Shown piece by piece: positions 38,617 to 48,651 of a stretch of 59,192 nt of DNA. This stretch comes from Methylophilaceae bacterium (GTDB lineage Bacteria > Pseudomonadota > Gammaproteobacteria > Burkholderiales > Methylophilaceae): NCBI GenBank assembly GCA_028823485.1, contig JAPKBG010000013.1, positions 1 to 59,192 on the forward strand, in the 5' to 3' direction. Under the pieces are notes generated by a model, which saw nothing but the letters and a program-made list of their open reading frames with translations, ran no database searches and was not told where the DNA came from. Position numbers and translations under genes: made by a program. Positions within the stretch are counted from its first letter, which is position 1. Each line of letters opens with the position of its first letter.

Positions 38617-39309
38617 TTATTGTTGATTGTTATGCTTTTGTAGGGATACTTCGTATTCTTTGAGTACAAAGGCGACTGCTTGAGCGATATTGCGATTGTC
38701 GGTGTCGAGAAAAACCGCTTCTTTGGTTTGTAGCAAAGGGGCAGAAGATCGGGAGCAATCACGTGCATCACGCTCTTTTAAATCGTGCAGAATCTTATCG
38801 AAATCCGCATCAATGCTTTGCTGTGTTAATTGTTTGAAGCGACGATTAGCACGCTCTTCTACATTGGCTGTTAGGAATATTTTTAGCTGTGCATCAGTAA
38901 ATACGACGCTCGCCATGTCACGACCATCAGCGACTAAACCAGGCGCTTGTCTGAAGCTGTGTTGTAGTGATAGTAAAGCAGCGCGCACTTCTGGGTGTAC
39001 AGCTACTTGTGATGCGCCGTTGCTCATGGCAGGGCTGCGAATAGCCTTGCTCACATTTTGCTCATCTAGTAATACTTCACCGCTTTTAAAAGCAATGGTT
39101 AATGGCGGCACCATCGCGCCAAGGGCTGCCGCATCCGACCATACAATATCGTTATTCTTTGCCGCTAATGCCACAATGCGATACAAGGCGCCAGAATCTA
39201 AATAATGAAAACCTAAATGCTTAGCGACACTTTCTGCAACAGAGCCTTTACCAGAAGCCGAAGGGCCGTCGATGGCAATAACAGGGATGGTAGGAGAGTT
39301 AACTGACAA
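38617..39309 (-). CDS. cmk: Cytidylate kinase
   Basis: This enzyme phosphorylates CMP and dCMP. It has the P-loop [10 protein letters not shown] close to the N-terminus, the LYRIVALAA substrate region and the GRDMASVVF motif. I choose TTG at 39309 as start: it gives 230 aa, near the E. coli length of 227, with AGGTG about ten bases upstream. It overlaps the aroA end by only 11 bases, whereas the ATG at 39354 would add 15 non-conserved residues. It belongs to the tyrA-aroA-cmk-rpsA gene string. Confidence 0.9.
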   Translation of the reverse strand: MSVNSPTIPVIAIDGPSASGKGSVAESVAKHLGFHYLDSGALYRIVALAAKNNDIVWSDAAALGAMVPPLTIAFKSGEVLLDEQNVSKAIRSPAMSNGASQVAVHPEVRAALLSLQHSFRQAPGLVADGRDMASVVFTDAQLKIFLTANVEERANRRFKQLTQQSIDADFDKILHDLKERDARDCSRSSAPLLQTKEAVFLDTDNRNIAQAVAFVLKEYEVSLQKHNNQQ

Positions 39310-40576
39310 TGTTTGCAAACACCTCAAAATAAGTTGGGAAAGTTTTGGCGACACAGTTGGGGTCGTTAATGGTCACTGGTACGCCACCTAAGCTGACGAG
39401 TGAAAAACACATTGCCATACGATGGTCATCATAAGTATCGATTTCTGCATTTTGCGTTAAAGCTTCAGGTGGTGTGATGGAAATGTAATCCTCACCTTCA
39501 ATAACGGTCGCACCGACTTTGCGTAACTCAGTTGCCATCGCCGTTAAGCGATCGGTTTCCTTCACACGCCAGCTCGCAACATTACGTAGCGTCGTTGTGC
39601 CGTCTGCAAACAATGCCAAAATCGCTAAAGTCATCGCCGCATCAGGAATATGGTTGCAATCTAAATCGATAGCTTTGATTTTCGCTGCTTTGCTCGTGGT
39701 AATGAAATTCTCACCATAAGCAATCTTACCGCCCATTAAAGCTAAGGCCTCAGCAAACTTAATATCACCTTGAATGCTGATTGCATCCACGCCGTGAACA
39801 TTTAAAGTGCCACCAATTGCGCCAGCCGCTAAGAAGTAAGAAGCACTCGATGCGTCACCTTCTACATACATAGTATCGAGGCTCGCATATCGGCTATTCG
39901 CAGGAATGGTAAATTGTTGCCATCCTTCACGTTGTACATGCACGCCAAATTTAGCCATCAGGTTCAAGGTGATTTCGATATACGGTTTAGAAATCAACTC
40001 ACCAATCACTTCAATCGTTGCTTGCTTTCCTGTCAGCGGTAAAGCCATCAATAGTGCCGTCAAAAACTGACTAGAAACATCGCCGCGGATTTGAATCGGT
40101 TTGCTGACATCTAATGCAGCAGGGGAAATTTGTAGCGGTGGGAAGCCATTATTGGCTAAACATTCAATATTCGCACCTGCAGAGCGCAATGCTGTGACTA
40201 AATGTCCAATCGGACGCTCATGCATACGCGGCACACCATGTAAGTGATAATCACCATTAGAAAAAGCCAGTGCGGCAGTCAGTGGGCGAAAAGCCGTACC
40301 TGCATTTCCTAAAAACAAATCCGCTTGTTTATTCGGAAAGTCACCATTGCAGCCTTCAACTATGATGCCTTGTTCTGTTTGGGACACTTTTACACCAAGT
40401 GCATTCAGTGCCTCCAACATGCGGTCAGTGTCGTCAGACGTTAATAGGCCGCTAATCTCTGTATTGCCTTTGGCTAGTGCCGCTAGTAACAAGGTGCGGT
40501 TAGAAATGCTTTTAGAGCCGGGGAGCTGCATGTCGCCAGTTACTTGACTGGCGGGTTTTAAATGTAATTGTTCCAA
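39299..40576 (-). CDS. aroA: EPSP synthase (3-phosphoshikimate 1-carboxyvinyltransferase)
   Basis: This 425-aa shikimate-pathway enzyme joins phosphoenolpyruvate to shikimate 3-phosphate. It has the N-terminal [10 protein letters not shown] motif, the [16 protein letters not shown] segment and the C-terminal [13 protein letters not shown] region. The glycine of the AGTA loop looks like the class I, glyphosate-sensitive type. It is 18 bases downstream of tyrA and overlaps cmk. Confidence 0.96.
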   Translation of the reverse strand: MEQLHLKPASQVTGDMQLPGSKSISNRTLLLAALAKGNTEISGLLTSDDTDRMLEALNALGVKVSQTEQGIIVEGCNGDFPNKQADLFLGNAGTAFRPLTAALAFSNGDYHLHGVPRMHERPIGHLVTALRSAGANIECLANNGFPPLQISPAALDVSKPIQIRGDVSSQFLTALLMALPLTGKQATIEVIGELISKPYIEITLNLMAKFGVHVQREGWQQFTIPANSRYASLDTMYVEGDASSASYFLAAGAIGGTLNVHGVDAISIQGDIKFAEALALMGGKIAYGENFITTSKAAKIKAIDLDCNHIPDAAMTLAILALFADGTTTLRNVASWRVKETDRLTAMATELRKVGATVIEGEDYISITPPEALTQNAEIDTYDDHRMAMCFSLVSLGGVPVTINDPNCVAKTFPTYFEVFANIVS

Positions 40577-40594
40577 TTGTGCTATTCCAATACT

Positions 40595-41476
40595 TTATTT
40601 TTTGCTATTAGCCCAGTTATTGCGCGCCTTGCTTGCGCGCTCAAAGATGGTTTGAAGGCCATCACTATCTTCTGCGGCTAAGGTTTGCTTTAGTTTAGCC
40701 AATGCCTTCTCGTATGACGTGATTTCATTGAGTAATGCTGTTCTATTGGCAAAGCTAATGTCACGCCACATCTCAGGGCTGCTGCCTGCAATACGGGTGA
40801 AATCTCTAAAGCCACTTGCAGCAAACTGAAATAGTTCGTCCGCATTATCCCGCGCAACCATGTCTTCGACCAATGCAAAAGCTAATACATGCGGTAAATG
40901 ACTCACGGTAGCAAAGATGCCGTCATGCTTTTGTGCCGTCATTTCAATTATCTTGGCGCCGCAATCTAACCAAAGCTGACGTACTTGCTGAATATCAGCT
41001 GGATTATTCTCAGGGTAGGGCGTTAACACCACGTTTTTCCCGATGTATAAATCATCCATTGCCGCAGTAGGGCCTGATTTTTCAGCGCCTGCAATGGGGT
41101 GGCCACCGATAAACTGTTTCGCTTGTTCGCCAAGGGCTTCTTTTGCGATGGATAGCACATCGGTTTTGGTGCTGCCTGCATCGGTAATAATAGTCTTACT
41201 ATCTAAATGCGGCCTGATAATTTGTAAAATATTCTTAGTTTGTGCAACAGGCGTGGCAATCAGCACTATATCCGCATCGCTTAAAGCTGCTGCAATATCG
41301 GTTGTAGCTTGATCAATGATATTCAATGTAAGCGCTTGATCTAAACTTGCTTGATTGCGCCCAACACCGACGCACAAAGGCGCATTAGCGTGTTTTTTTA
41401 ATGCCAATGCAACCGAGCCACCAATCAGCCCAACACCAAAGATAACGATTTTTTTCACAACGTGGGGTGTTTCCAT
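40595..41476 (-). CDS. tyrA: Prephenate dehydrogenase
   Basis: This 293-aa NAD-dependent enzyme converts prephenate to 4-hydroxyphenylpyruvate for tyrosine. It has the Rossmann motif FGVGLIGGSVAL (about residues 14-25), the segment GGHPIAGAEKSGP with the catalytic His, and helical dimerisation domain. It is monofunctional, with no chorismate mutase domain. hisC and pheA, frequent upstream partners, are not seen in the window. Confidence 0.94.
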   Translation of the reverse strand: METPHVVKKIVIFGVGLIGGSVALALKKHANAPLCVGVGRNQASLDQALTLNIIDQATTDIAAALSDADIVLIATPVAQTKNILQIIRPHLDSKTIITDAGSTKTDVLSIAKEALGEQAKQFIGGHPIAGAEKSGPTAAMDDLYIGKNVVLTPYPENNPADIQQVRQLWLDCGAKIIEMTAQKHDGIFATVSHLPHVLAFALVEDMVARDNADELFQFAASGFRDFTRIAGSSPEMWRDISFANRTALLNEITSYEKALAKLKQTLAAEDSDGLQTIFERASKARNNWANSKK

Positions 41477-41601
41477 ATATTGATAATACTTTAGAGGGTG
41501 AATTGTATCATTAGGGGGTGGGTTGTGTGGGTGGGCACGTTATTTTATGTAGAGTTATGTTATTTTGTGCAACTGCTCCGCCAATGTTATTTACGCACGT
41601 C

Positions 41602-42609
41602 CTAATTAGGTAAATACCCCTTCAGCTTAGCCGAAACTAATCCAAGTAACCCCCCACGACACTTATGCCAAAAAGCCGACAACAACAGTAATGCCGAACC
41701 AATCGTAAACGCCGTCACAGCAAAACCAATCCCAACATGCCCCATATCACTCAATAACGTACTAAACACATACACCACATAACCAAGCGCGGAAACCATC
41801 AGCGCACGACGGTCAATCAGTAATGAAATAACGGCAATAACGATATAAAGGACGAAAACCAAGCTGGCTTGAACTAGATTGATGTTGCCATGTAGCACAC
41901 CGATGAGCTCAAATACAGGGTGAATGATGATAGGTGCTGCTAGTAGGTGTAGCCAAAATGCAACATCGGATTTGCGAGTTTGACGTTGGGTATCCTTGCT
42001 ATCCCAACGCATGGCAAAGGCAAATACGGCAAGACCAGCGGTAATGGCAAGCGGCGCTAAGTAGGGTGTAATGCTTTCAAAAGACATGAGTGATGCCAAT
42101 ACTGTTGCAACCAAGGCTGCGGTGCCTGCGGCGACGGTAATCGGCACTTTAAAACGTAGCCAATGTAACCATGCAGCGAGTGCGGCCACAGTCGAAGGGA
42201 TGATTAAGAATTGCGCTACATCACTCGCTCCGCTAGCGGCGGATGTTGGTGATATGAAGCCTTTAGTGGCAATCAATAAATAGCCGACAAATGCGAGTAA
42301 TAAGACGATGGCAGGGAGTGCCATGCGGCGTTTTAATACAAAGAATTCAGCCAATCCCCAAGCGGCAGTGGCTGCCAATAAGCTACCCAATTTCGCGCCA
42401 CCAATCCAACTTAAGGAGCTGAGTAGTAATACACTGGCAATGACGACGAAAATGTCATTAAAGCCAGAGATGAGACGAAAGTGTTCTTCGTCCGCGACAT
42501 CACCTGATGCGCTATTGTCTGCATTGGTATGGGCTTTTAGTGCATTAGCGGTGGCTTCATCTAAGATGCCAGCGCTAATGGCTGATTGAATATTGTCTTC
42601 CGAAATCAT
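41602..42609 (-). CDS. Polytopic membrane protein of unknown function
   Basis: This 335-aa protein begins with a soluble helical stretch of about 50 residues (IQSAISAGILDEATANALKAH, resembling the N-terminal zone of DUF2157/DUF4401-type membrane proteins). About nine to ten hydrophobic helices follow up to residue 320. No catalytic motif is seen. It starts within the stop of bpt (ATGA overlap), so it is translationally coupled to the aat-bpt genes. The function is not known and coupling does not reveal it. Confidence 0.7.
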   Translation of the reverse strand: MISEDNIQSAISAGILDEATANALKAHTNADNSASGDVADEEHFRLISGFNDIFVVIASVLLLSSLSWIGGAKLGSLLAATAAWGLAEFFVLKRRMALPAIVLLLAFVGYLLIATKGFISPTSAASGASDVAQFLIIPSTVAALAAWLHWLRFKVPITVAAGTAALVATVLASLMSFESITPYLAPLAITAGLAVFAFAMRWDSKDTQRQTRKSDVAFWLHLLAAPIIIHPVFELIGVLHGNINLVQASLVFVLYIVIAVISLLIDRRALMVSALGYVVYVFSTLLSDMGHVGIGFAVTAFTIGSALLLLSAFWHKCRGGLLGLVSAKLKGYLPN

Positions 42610-43379
42610 GATGCTGCTCCCTTTGTTGCGTGATTATTTTTAATGTTACTGATCCATTCATTATTAATGAATCTCTCTTGCGGGGTAAATTTTTCTTTGT
42701 AAGCCATTTTTTGGCTTTCTGCTATCCAATAACCTAAATAGAGGTAGGGTAGGCTGCGTTGTTTTGTCCAGTTGATTAACCACATAATAGCGTAAGTGCC
42801 GTAACTGGCTTTGGTTTCAGTAGCATCGTAAAAGGTATATACAGCTGAGTTACCATCAGCAACGGTATCAATTACGCTGACAATTTTGACTTGATCTTGT
42901 GTGTCTCTAAACTCTACCATTATGCTTTTAACATTACTTTGGCAGAGGAACTGTTTGTATTGGTCCTCTTCACTGGTGTCCCTATTTTGATTAACGACAT
43001 TTTCAGCCGTATGCCTTAGGGCTTGATAGGCCGAATACAGCTCGTAATGCGCTTGATGAAAGCCTAGTGGCAAAACAGTGGCGATTAGGTTGTTATGTTG
43101 CTTGTAAGCACGTTTTTGACTGCGTGTCGGCGTGAATAAGTCGAGCACGATACGCACTGGAACACATTTAATGCAGTTTTCGCAATGGGGGCGGTAAGTG
43201 AATTTACCGCTACGTCTAAAGCCTTGGCTAATTAAATGGCCATAGGCCGTTGCATCGACTAAATGGTGTGGTGAAGCGATGAGGCTTTGGGCTAGATTTT
43301 TGGCTATGTAGCCACAAGTGTAGGGTGTGGTGACATAGAATTGTAGCGCATGTAGCGGCAATTCTTTAGGTGAGCTCAT
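42606..43379 (-). CDS. bpt: Aspartate/glutamate leucyltransferase (Bpt, Ate1-like)
   Basis: This 257-aa N-end-rule transferase attaches leucine from Leu-tRNA to proteins with N-terminal Asp or Glu, targeting them to ClpSAP. Evidence includes the cysteine-rich N-terminus (YTCGYI, then RPHCENCIKCVPVRI) and the C-terminal acyltransferase core YLYLGYWIAESQKMAYKEKF. It follows aat on the same strand with about 25 bases between, the conserved bpt-aat pair. Confidence 0.93.
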   Translation of the reverse strand: MSSPKELPLHALQFYVTTPYTCGYIAKNLAQSLIASPHHLVDATAYGHLISQGFRRSGKFTYRPHCENCIKCVPVRIVLDLFTPTRSQKRAYKQHNNLIATVLPLGFHQAHYELYSAYQALRHTAENVVNQNRDTSEEDQYKQFLCQSNVKSIMVEFRDTQDQVKIVSVIDTVADGNSAVYTFYDATETKASYGTYAIMWLINWTKQRSLPYLYLGYWIAESQKMAYKEKFTPQERFINNEWISNIKNNHATKGAAS

Positions 43380-43403
43380 GTTCTTAAATGAATAGCCTTA
43401 ATC

Positions 43404-44099
43404 TCATGTGCTTAAGTGTATCAATTTTGAGAGCATTTGACTAAAGTCTTCACGTGGAATCTCGCGTCCGCCAAATTGCGTTAATAGTGGCGTTTTCATT
43501 TGGCAGTCAATCATGCCAACTTCTTTGGATGTTAGATTATTAACGAGATTAACAAAAGCGACTTTAGAAGCATCAGTATGGGTATGAAACATACTCTCAC
43601 CATAAAACATTTTGCCGATAATGACACCATAACAACCACCAACTAATTTGCCTTCGAACCAGCTCTCACTTGAAACAGCATGCCCTAAATCATGTAATTC
43701 ACAATAGGCATCTATCATGCCCTGGTTAATCCAAGTGCCTGCTTGCTCAGGTCGTTTGACTTGGCTACAGGCCGTGATGACTTCGCGAAAGGCGGTGTTG
43801 ATTGTTAGCTCAAAGGTGTTTTTTTTAAGCGTTTTGTTGAGCGAGTTTGAGACTTTTAATTCTGCAGGAAATAATACCATGCGTGGGTTAGGACTCCACC
43901 ACATAATGGGTTCACCTTCGCTAAACCATGGGAAGATGCCGTGGGCGTAAGCCTCCAAAAGGCGTTTGCTAGTAAAGTCGCCATCAATGGCGATTAAGCC
44001 ATTTGGCTCTTTTAGCGCTTGATCTAATGGTGGGAAGGCGTTAGTTGCTGTTAAAGCAAGTACATAACCTTCGGGTAGTTGGTAGTATTGATCCGTCAT
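43404..44099 (-). CDS. aat: Leucyl/phenylalanyl-tRNA-protein transferase
   Basis: This 231-aa enzyme adds Leu or Phe to N-terminal Lys or Arg. It has the family core ALKEPNGLIAIDGDFTSKRLLEAY, FPWFSEGEPIMWWSPNPRMVL, then the C-terminal GESMFHTHTDASKVAFVNLV and DCQMKTPLLTQFGGREI. The length is normal. It heads a three-gene string aat, bpt and a membrane protein. Confidence 0.95.
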   Translation of the reverse strand: MTDQYYQLPEGYVLALTATNAFPPLDQALKEPNGLIAIDGDFTSKRLLEAYAHGIFPWFSEGEPIMWWSPNPRMVLFPAELKVSNSLNKTLKKNTFELTINTAFREVITACSQVKRPEQAGTWINQGMIDAYCELHDLGHAVSSESWFEGKLVGGCYGVIIGKMFYGESMFHTHTDASKVAFVNLVNNLTSKEVGMIDCQMKTPLLTQFGGREIPREDFSQMLSKLIHLST

Positions 44100-44433
44100 T
44101 GTAGTTTTTTCATGGTTGTTGATGCGATCTTGTTTTAATAACCATGGTGGCTAAAGGCCGGGGTGCTATTGAGTGAAAGTTTAATATACTAACAAAAAAA
44201 ATAGTATATGACACTTTACAACGGTAGTTATAACAGTAATTAGCGAGTGTTTTTTAAATTCGTATTTTTAATGCAAAAACGATTTAATTTTAGCAGACCT
44301 GATTCTTATTGAGTGGAAAAAAGTACCAACTAGTATGGTTTTTCTTCTTCAATTTTTATGATAAATAATTGAGAATAAGGTAATTTAAAAAAACGATTTT
44401 AAATCAATTGATTACCGCGTAAAATAGTTGGCT
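44100..44433. other. Divergent intergenic region between aat and the YgiQ gene
   Basis: About 330 bases without a gene, strongly AT-rich between 44180 and 44420. It should contain two divergent promoters. I see no clear operator, riboswitch or terminator. Confidence 0.45.
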
Positions 44434-46674
44434 ATGGAAAAGTATACAACCATGCTTGCTAAACCCATTCAAAGTTATCGTCCTTATTGGGCTAAACGTT
44501 TTGGACAGGCCCTTATGTTACCCACTTCTCGTGAAGAAATGGATGAACTCGGTTGGGATAGTTGCGATATTATTTTGATTACAGGCGATGCCTATATTGA
44601 TCATCCTAGTTTTGGGATGGCTTTAGTTGGCCGCTTGTTAGAAGCGCAAGGTTTTCGTGTGGGGATTATTGCCCAGCCTGAGTGGCAAGATGCTAAGGCA
44701 TTTAAAGCGCTAGGAAAGCCTAATTTATACTTTGGCATTACTGCCGGCAATATGGATAGCATGGTGAATCGTTACACCGCTGACCGTAAAATTCGGTCAG
44801 ATGACGCTTACACTCCTGACGCAGCACCTAATAAACGACCAGATCGCGCAGTGTTGGTATACAGCCAACGTTGCCGTCAAGCTTACTCGCACGTACCGCT
44901 GATCATTGGCAGTATCGAAGCCAGCCTTCGCCGTATTGCACACTATGATTACTGGTCAGATAAAGTGCGCCGTTCCGTGTTGGTTGATTCAAAAGCGGAT
45001 ATTCTGCTGTATGGTAATGCCGAGCGGGCATTGGTGGAAATCTCACACCGCATTGCTAAAGGTGAGTCTGTCCGAGATATTCAAGATATTCGTGGCACGG
45101 CCTTTATGCGTAAAAGCATTCCAGAAGGCTGGGATGAGATTGAGTCGACTAAATTAGACCGTCCAGGCAAGATTGATAAAGCCATTGATCCATACGAAAT
45201 GAAAATGGGGAAGGGCGATGCGAGCTGTGCCACGGAGGAGTCTAAAGGTAAATCTGACTTACCTGAAGGCACTAAGCTAATTGAAATCGTACCGAGTATG
45301 CGTGCTAGAAAACCAAAAGCGGACAGAAGCATGCAAGTGGTTCGCTTGCCAGCTTATGAGGAAGTGTCGCAAGACCCTGTGCTTTATGCACATGCTTCAC
45401 GCGTGCTGCATTTAGAAGCGAATCCGGGTAATGCCCGTGCGCTGGTGCAACAGCACGGTGATCGAGAAGTGTGGCTCAATCCACCACCGATTCCATTGAC
45501 GACCGAAGAGATGGATTATGTTTATGACTTGCCTTATGCGCGTAAGCCACATCCAATCTATAAGAATGCCAAAATCCCTGCATGGGAAATGATTCGTTTC
45601 AGCGTTAATATCATGCGCGGCTGTTTTGGTGGCTGTACCTTCTGTAGTATTACCGAGCATGAAGGCCGTATTATCCAAAGTCGTAGTGAAAAGTCCATCT
45701 TAAAAGAAGTGGAAGAAATTCGCGATAAAGTCGACGGCTTTACTGGTGTGATTTCTGATCTTGGCGGCCCAACGGCTAATATGTATCGCATTGCTTGTAA
45801 GTCGGAGAAGATTGAACAGTCTTGTCGTAAGTTATCTTGCGTTTATCCAGATGTTTGCGAAAACTTGAATACTGACCATAGTTCGTTGATTCAGCTTTAT
45901 CGTAAAGCACGAGAGATCAAAGGTGTGAAGAAGATTCTCATTAGCTCAGGTTTACGTTATGACTTAGCAGTGAAATCACCTGAATACGTCAAAGAACTCG
46001 TGCAACATCACGTTGGTGGCTACTTGAAAATTGCCCCTGAACATTCTGAAAAAAACGTGCTCGATAAAATGATGAAGCCGGGCATGGGTGCATATGATAC
46101 ATTTAAAGAGATGTTCGAAAGGTACAGCGAAGAGGCGGGTAAGAAGCAATACTTAATTCCTTACTTTATCGCAGCACATCCGGGTACGACTAATGAAGAT
46201 ATGTTGAATTTAGCCTTATGGTTGAAGCGCTATAGCTTTAGGTTAGACCAAGTGCAAAACTTTACGCCAACACCAATGGCGATGGCAACGGCGATGTATC
46301 ACAGTGGTAAAAACCCATTGCGTAAAGTCACGGATGACTCTGAAGATGTGGTCGTTCCGAAAGCAGGCAAGCTGAGGAAATTACATAAAGCGTTTATTCG
46401 TTATCACGACCCTGCAAACTGGCCGATGATACGAGAAGCATTAAAAAACATGGGTCGCGCTGATTTGATTGGGCCGGGTAAAAAGCAATTAGTCCCAGCC
46501 TTCCAGCCAGCGGTCATTGGTTCGATCAAGCAATCCGATGGTAGTAGCTTTAAACCTAAAGGGAGAGTGCCGATTAAAGCCAGCCCGCGTAGAAGATCAG
46601 CAGCTTTACCGAAAGCTTTTAATGATATGAAAAATGCAGCGCGACCTGCACGGAATAAAAAGACGCGGCATTAG
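44434..46674 (+). CDS. YgiQ-family radical SAM protein
   Basis: This roughly 746-aa protein has an N-terminal YgiQ domain ([20 protein letters not shown], about residues 40-60), an insertion rich in charged residues (about 260-310) and a radical SAM core with the cluster motif [10 protein letters not shown] near residue 395. A C-terminal DUF3362-type extension ends in basic residues. The reaction is not known. The ATG at 44434 is preferred over the in-frame TTG at 44428. It is probably transcribed with the TraB-like gene 29 bases downstream. Confidence 0.9.
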   Translation: MEKYTTMLAKPIQSYRPYWAKRFGQALMLPTSREEMDELGWDSCDIILITGDAYIDHPSFGMALVGRLLEAQGFRVGIIAQPEWQDAKAFKALGKPNLYFGITAGNMDSMVNRYTADRKIRSDDAYTPDAAPNKRPDRAVLVYSQRCRQAYSHVPLIIGSIEASLRRIAHYDYWSDKVRRSVLVDSKADILLYGNAERALVEISHRIAKGESVRDIQDIRGTAFMRKSIPEGWDEIESTKLDRPGKIDKAIDPYEMKMGKGDASCATEESKGKSDLPEGTKLIEIVPSMRARKPKADRSMQVVRLPAYEEVSQDPVLYAHASRVLHLEANPGNARALVQQHGDREVWLNPPPIPLTTEEMDYVYDLPYARKPHPIYKNAKIPAWEMIRFSVNIMRGCFGGCTFCSITEHEGRIIQSRSEKSILKEVEEIRDKVDGFTGVISDLGGPTANMYRIACKSEKIEQSCRKLSCVYPDVCENLNTDHSSLIQLYRKAREIKGVKKILISSGLRYDLAVKSPEYVKELVQHHVGGYLKIAPEHSEKNVLDKMMKPGMGAYDTFKEMFERYSEEAGKKQYLIPYFIAAHPGTTNEDMLNLALWLKRYSFRLDQVQNFTPTPMAMATAMYHSGKNPLRKVTDDSEDVVVPKAGKLRKLHKAFIRYHDPANWPMIREALKNMGRADLIGPGKKQLVPAFQPAVIGSIKQSDGSSFKPKGRVPIKASPRRRSAALPKAFNDMKNAARPARNKKTRH

Positions 46675-46703
46675 TGCCGTAAGGTTTGGATAAAAGGGCG
46701 TAT

Positions 46704-47570
46704 ATGTTCCATCACTTTAAAAAGTTGTTAATTGTTATGGCTAGTTTCCTGTTGCTAAGTACGTCTTTCCTAGTTGAGGCAACGGGAAAAGGCTTGTTTT
46801 GGCAGGTGGAAGCACCCAATGGTACGGTGAGTTATTTATTTGGCACCATCCATACTGATGATAATCGTGTGACCGACTTCTCCCGGCCGATTTTAGACGC
46901 ATTAAAAGCGGTTGATTTGTTTGTGATGGAAATGCAGCCTAACAGTGATCCTGCCAATTTTATGATGGCAGAAGGCTCAATCAAAGACATGCTGAACGAA
47001 GCTGAAGTGGAACAAGTAAAAGCCTTAACTGATTTTCACGTGATGCATTTAAGCCAAGCATTAACAATGAAGCCTTGGTTATTAGCGGTGGTCTTTAGTC
47101 AATACAAACCGCAAACCCCTTATTCGCAAGATAATTTACTAATGCGCGGTTCTCAGGATTTTGGAAAATCAATCAAAGGCTTAGAAAGCAGCCAAGAACA
47201 CTTTGGCGTGATTGATGGCTTTAGCATGGACGACCAGTTGGTGATGTTACGCACAGCACTTAGCTTGACAGAGGAGCAAAAAGAAACAAACTTTGAAACA
47301 TTAATTGCCGCCTATTTGAAGGGAGATAGTGATGCACTCTTAGCATTAGATGCTGAAATTACGGGGGCTAGCTTATCTAAAGGTTTATGGCAACGCATGC
47401 GGGTTAAGTTGCTGGATGAACGTAATGTGTTAATGGCAGAGCGTGCCATTCCGCTTGCGCAACAGCAATCTGTGTTTATTGCTGTTGGAGCTGGACATTT
47501 AGCGGGTGATGGCGGGTTAATTCATGCGTTTCAACAAGCTGGTTTTACGCTTAAACGCATTAAAAAATAG
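46704..47570 (+). CDS. TraB/GumN-family protein, secreted
   Basis: This 288-aa protein of the TraB/GumN (PrgY-related) family has a signal peptide over about the first 25 residues, the first conserved motif LFGTIHTDD and the last motif VGAGHLAGDGGLI, whose two glycine-histidine clusters are thought to form a metalloprotease-like site. The function in bacteria is mostly unproven. The ATG at 46704 starts the signal peptide; a TTG 18 bases earlier is a weaker option. Confidence 0.85.
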   Translation: MFHHFKKLLIVMASFLLLSTSFLVEATGKGLFWQVEAPNGTVSYLFGTIHTDDNRVTDFSRPILDALKAVDLFVMEMQPNSDPANFMMAEGSIKDMLNEAEVEQVKALTDFHVMHLSQALTMKPWLLAVVFSQYKPQTPYSQDNLLMRGSQDFGKSIKGLESSQEHFGVIDGFSMDDQLVMLRTALSLTEEQKETNFETLIAAYLKGDSDALLALDAEITGASLSKGLWQRMRVKLLDERNVLMAERAIPLAQQQSVFIAVGAGHLAGDGGLIHAFQQAGFTLKRIKK

Positions 47571-47572
47571 CT

Positions 47573-48169
47573 TTATTGCTTAGGCTTCTTAATCCCTTTT
47601 GGGTTAACAACGTGCTGCCCAGCTTCATAGTTGGGAATATCTGGATTTTGGTTCACATAAATTAAATTTTCTGTTGCAAATCCGTATTGGTTTGCTTGGC
47701 TGACTAAGTGTTGCTTAATTGGGTAAGTTAATTCTGGCGTACGGGATAGTATCCATAGGTACTCTTTATCAGGGCCGCAAATCATCACGTAGTTGTAATA
47801 TTCCTTGTCCAACGCAATGATGTTGTAAGCGCCGTAAAAAGGCCCAAAGAAAGACACTTTTAGTTTGCCAAGGTAGGTGTTGTCAGTGGCTGGCTGCTCT
47901 AGAAAGTAAGCTTTTCCAATCGCATTATTCCACTCTTTATCAGTGCGATTATAACCACGGTTGGTGACTTTAATGCCACCATCTTCACGCTTTTCATAGT
48001 GAGCGGTAACATTGTCTAAGCCGCGCTCAAAGTTGTGGTCTAAACGTGCAATTTCATACCATGTCCCTAAATACTGTTCAGCATTGATACCATCAATGAC
48101 ATTGACGTTTTTTGGTACACCCATACAACTGCTGAGCAGTAACATGGTTAGGATGAGTAATTTTTTCAT
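47573..48169 (-). CDS. blc: Outer-membrane lipoprotein Blc (bacterial lipocalin)
   Basis: This 198-aa lipocalin has a lipoprotein signal with lipobox LLSSC (Cys at residue 15), the lipocalin motif YLGTWYEIARLDHNFERGL and the second motif around YNYVMICGPDKEYLWILSR. Family members bind lysophospholipids and are stress induced. The start ATG overlaps the former stop of the broken yaiI gene as ATGA, so the two were once coupled. It converges on the TraB-like gene with a two-base gap. Confidence 0.92.
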   Translation of the reverse strand: MKKLLILTMLLLSSCMGVPKNVNVIDGINAEQYLGTWYEIARLDHNFERGLDNVTAHYEKREDGGIKVTNRGYNRTDKEWNNAIGKAYFLEQPATDNTYLGKLKVSFFGPFYGAYNIIALDKEYYNYVMICGPDKEYLWILSRTPELTYPIKQHLVSQANQYGFATENLIYVNQNPDIPNYEAGQHVVNPKGIKKPKQ

Positions 48170-48625
48170 TGTAAATCTCCTGAAGCGGTATGTTTTGCTA
48201 AAAAGCGATCCAATTGTGCCAAAAAAGCTTACCCATCTGCTGGGCCAAATGTACTCGGACCTGAGGTCTCCACACCGCTAGCCCGTAACTCTTCCATAAA
48301 ATTACGCATGGTGCATATTTTCTTTGGAGTAGAGCTCACCTCTTAGGTTCAATGCATGGGCGTTATTTTCAATCACTTCGGAGGCGAGCGGAATATCCGC
48401 AGTAATCACTAAATCGCCTGCTGCTAATTCTTGTACAATGCGATTATAGGCTACATCAAACCCCGCTTCTACTTGGATGGAGCGTAAGTAAAGCGAGGGC
48501 GGTGTGCGCATGAGCTTGTTGGCAACCAAGGTCGTGGTCACCTGCGCACGTTTTGCCACGCGGTACAAAATTCCTTTTATCACCACGGGACAAGCGTCGG
48601 CATTTACCCATATCTTCAAAGCCAC
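48166..48625 (-). pseudogene. yaiI: UPF0178 (YaiI/DUF188) gene with frameshift and nonsense codon
   Basis: The first 107 codons encode a good UPF0178 start ([22 protein letters not shown], then [11 protein letters not shown]) and stop at 48302. In the next frame the family C-terminus continues as [18 protein letters not shown] and FGPADG, then TAA where a Gln codon (CAA) is expected, then AFLAQLDRFLAKH and a final TGA at 48166 inside the blc start. So a small deletion plus one C-to-T nonsense change inactivated it. UPF0178 proteins have a PIN-like nuclease fold; their role is unknown. Confidence 0.85.
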
Positions 48626-48651
48626 TTTTTTTAAAAGTCTACCTTAAAATC

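Noticed and set aside
38690-39205. 171-codon plus-strand frame opposite cmk
   Set aside because: Antisense to cytidylate kinase motifs; no start context.
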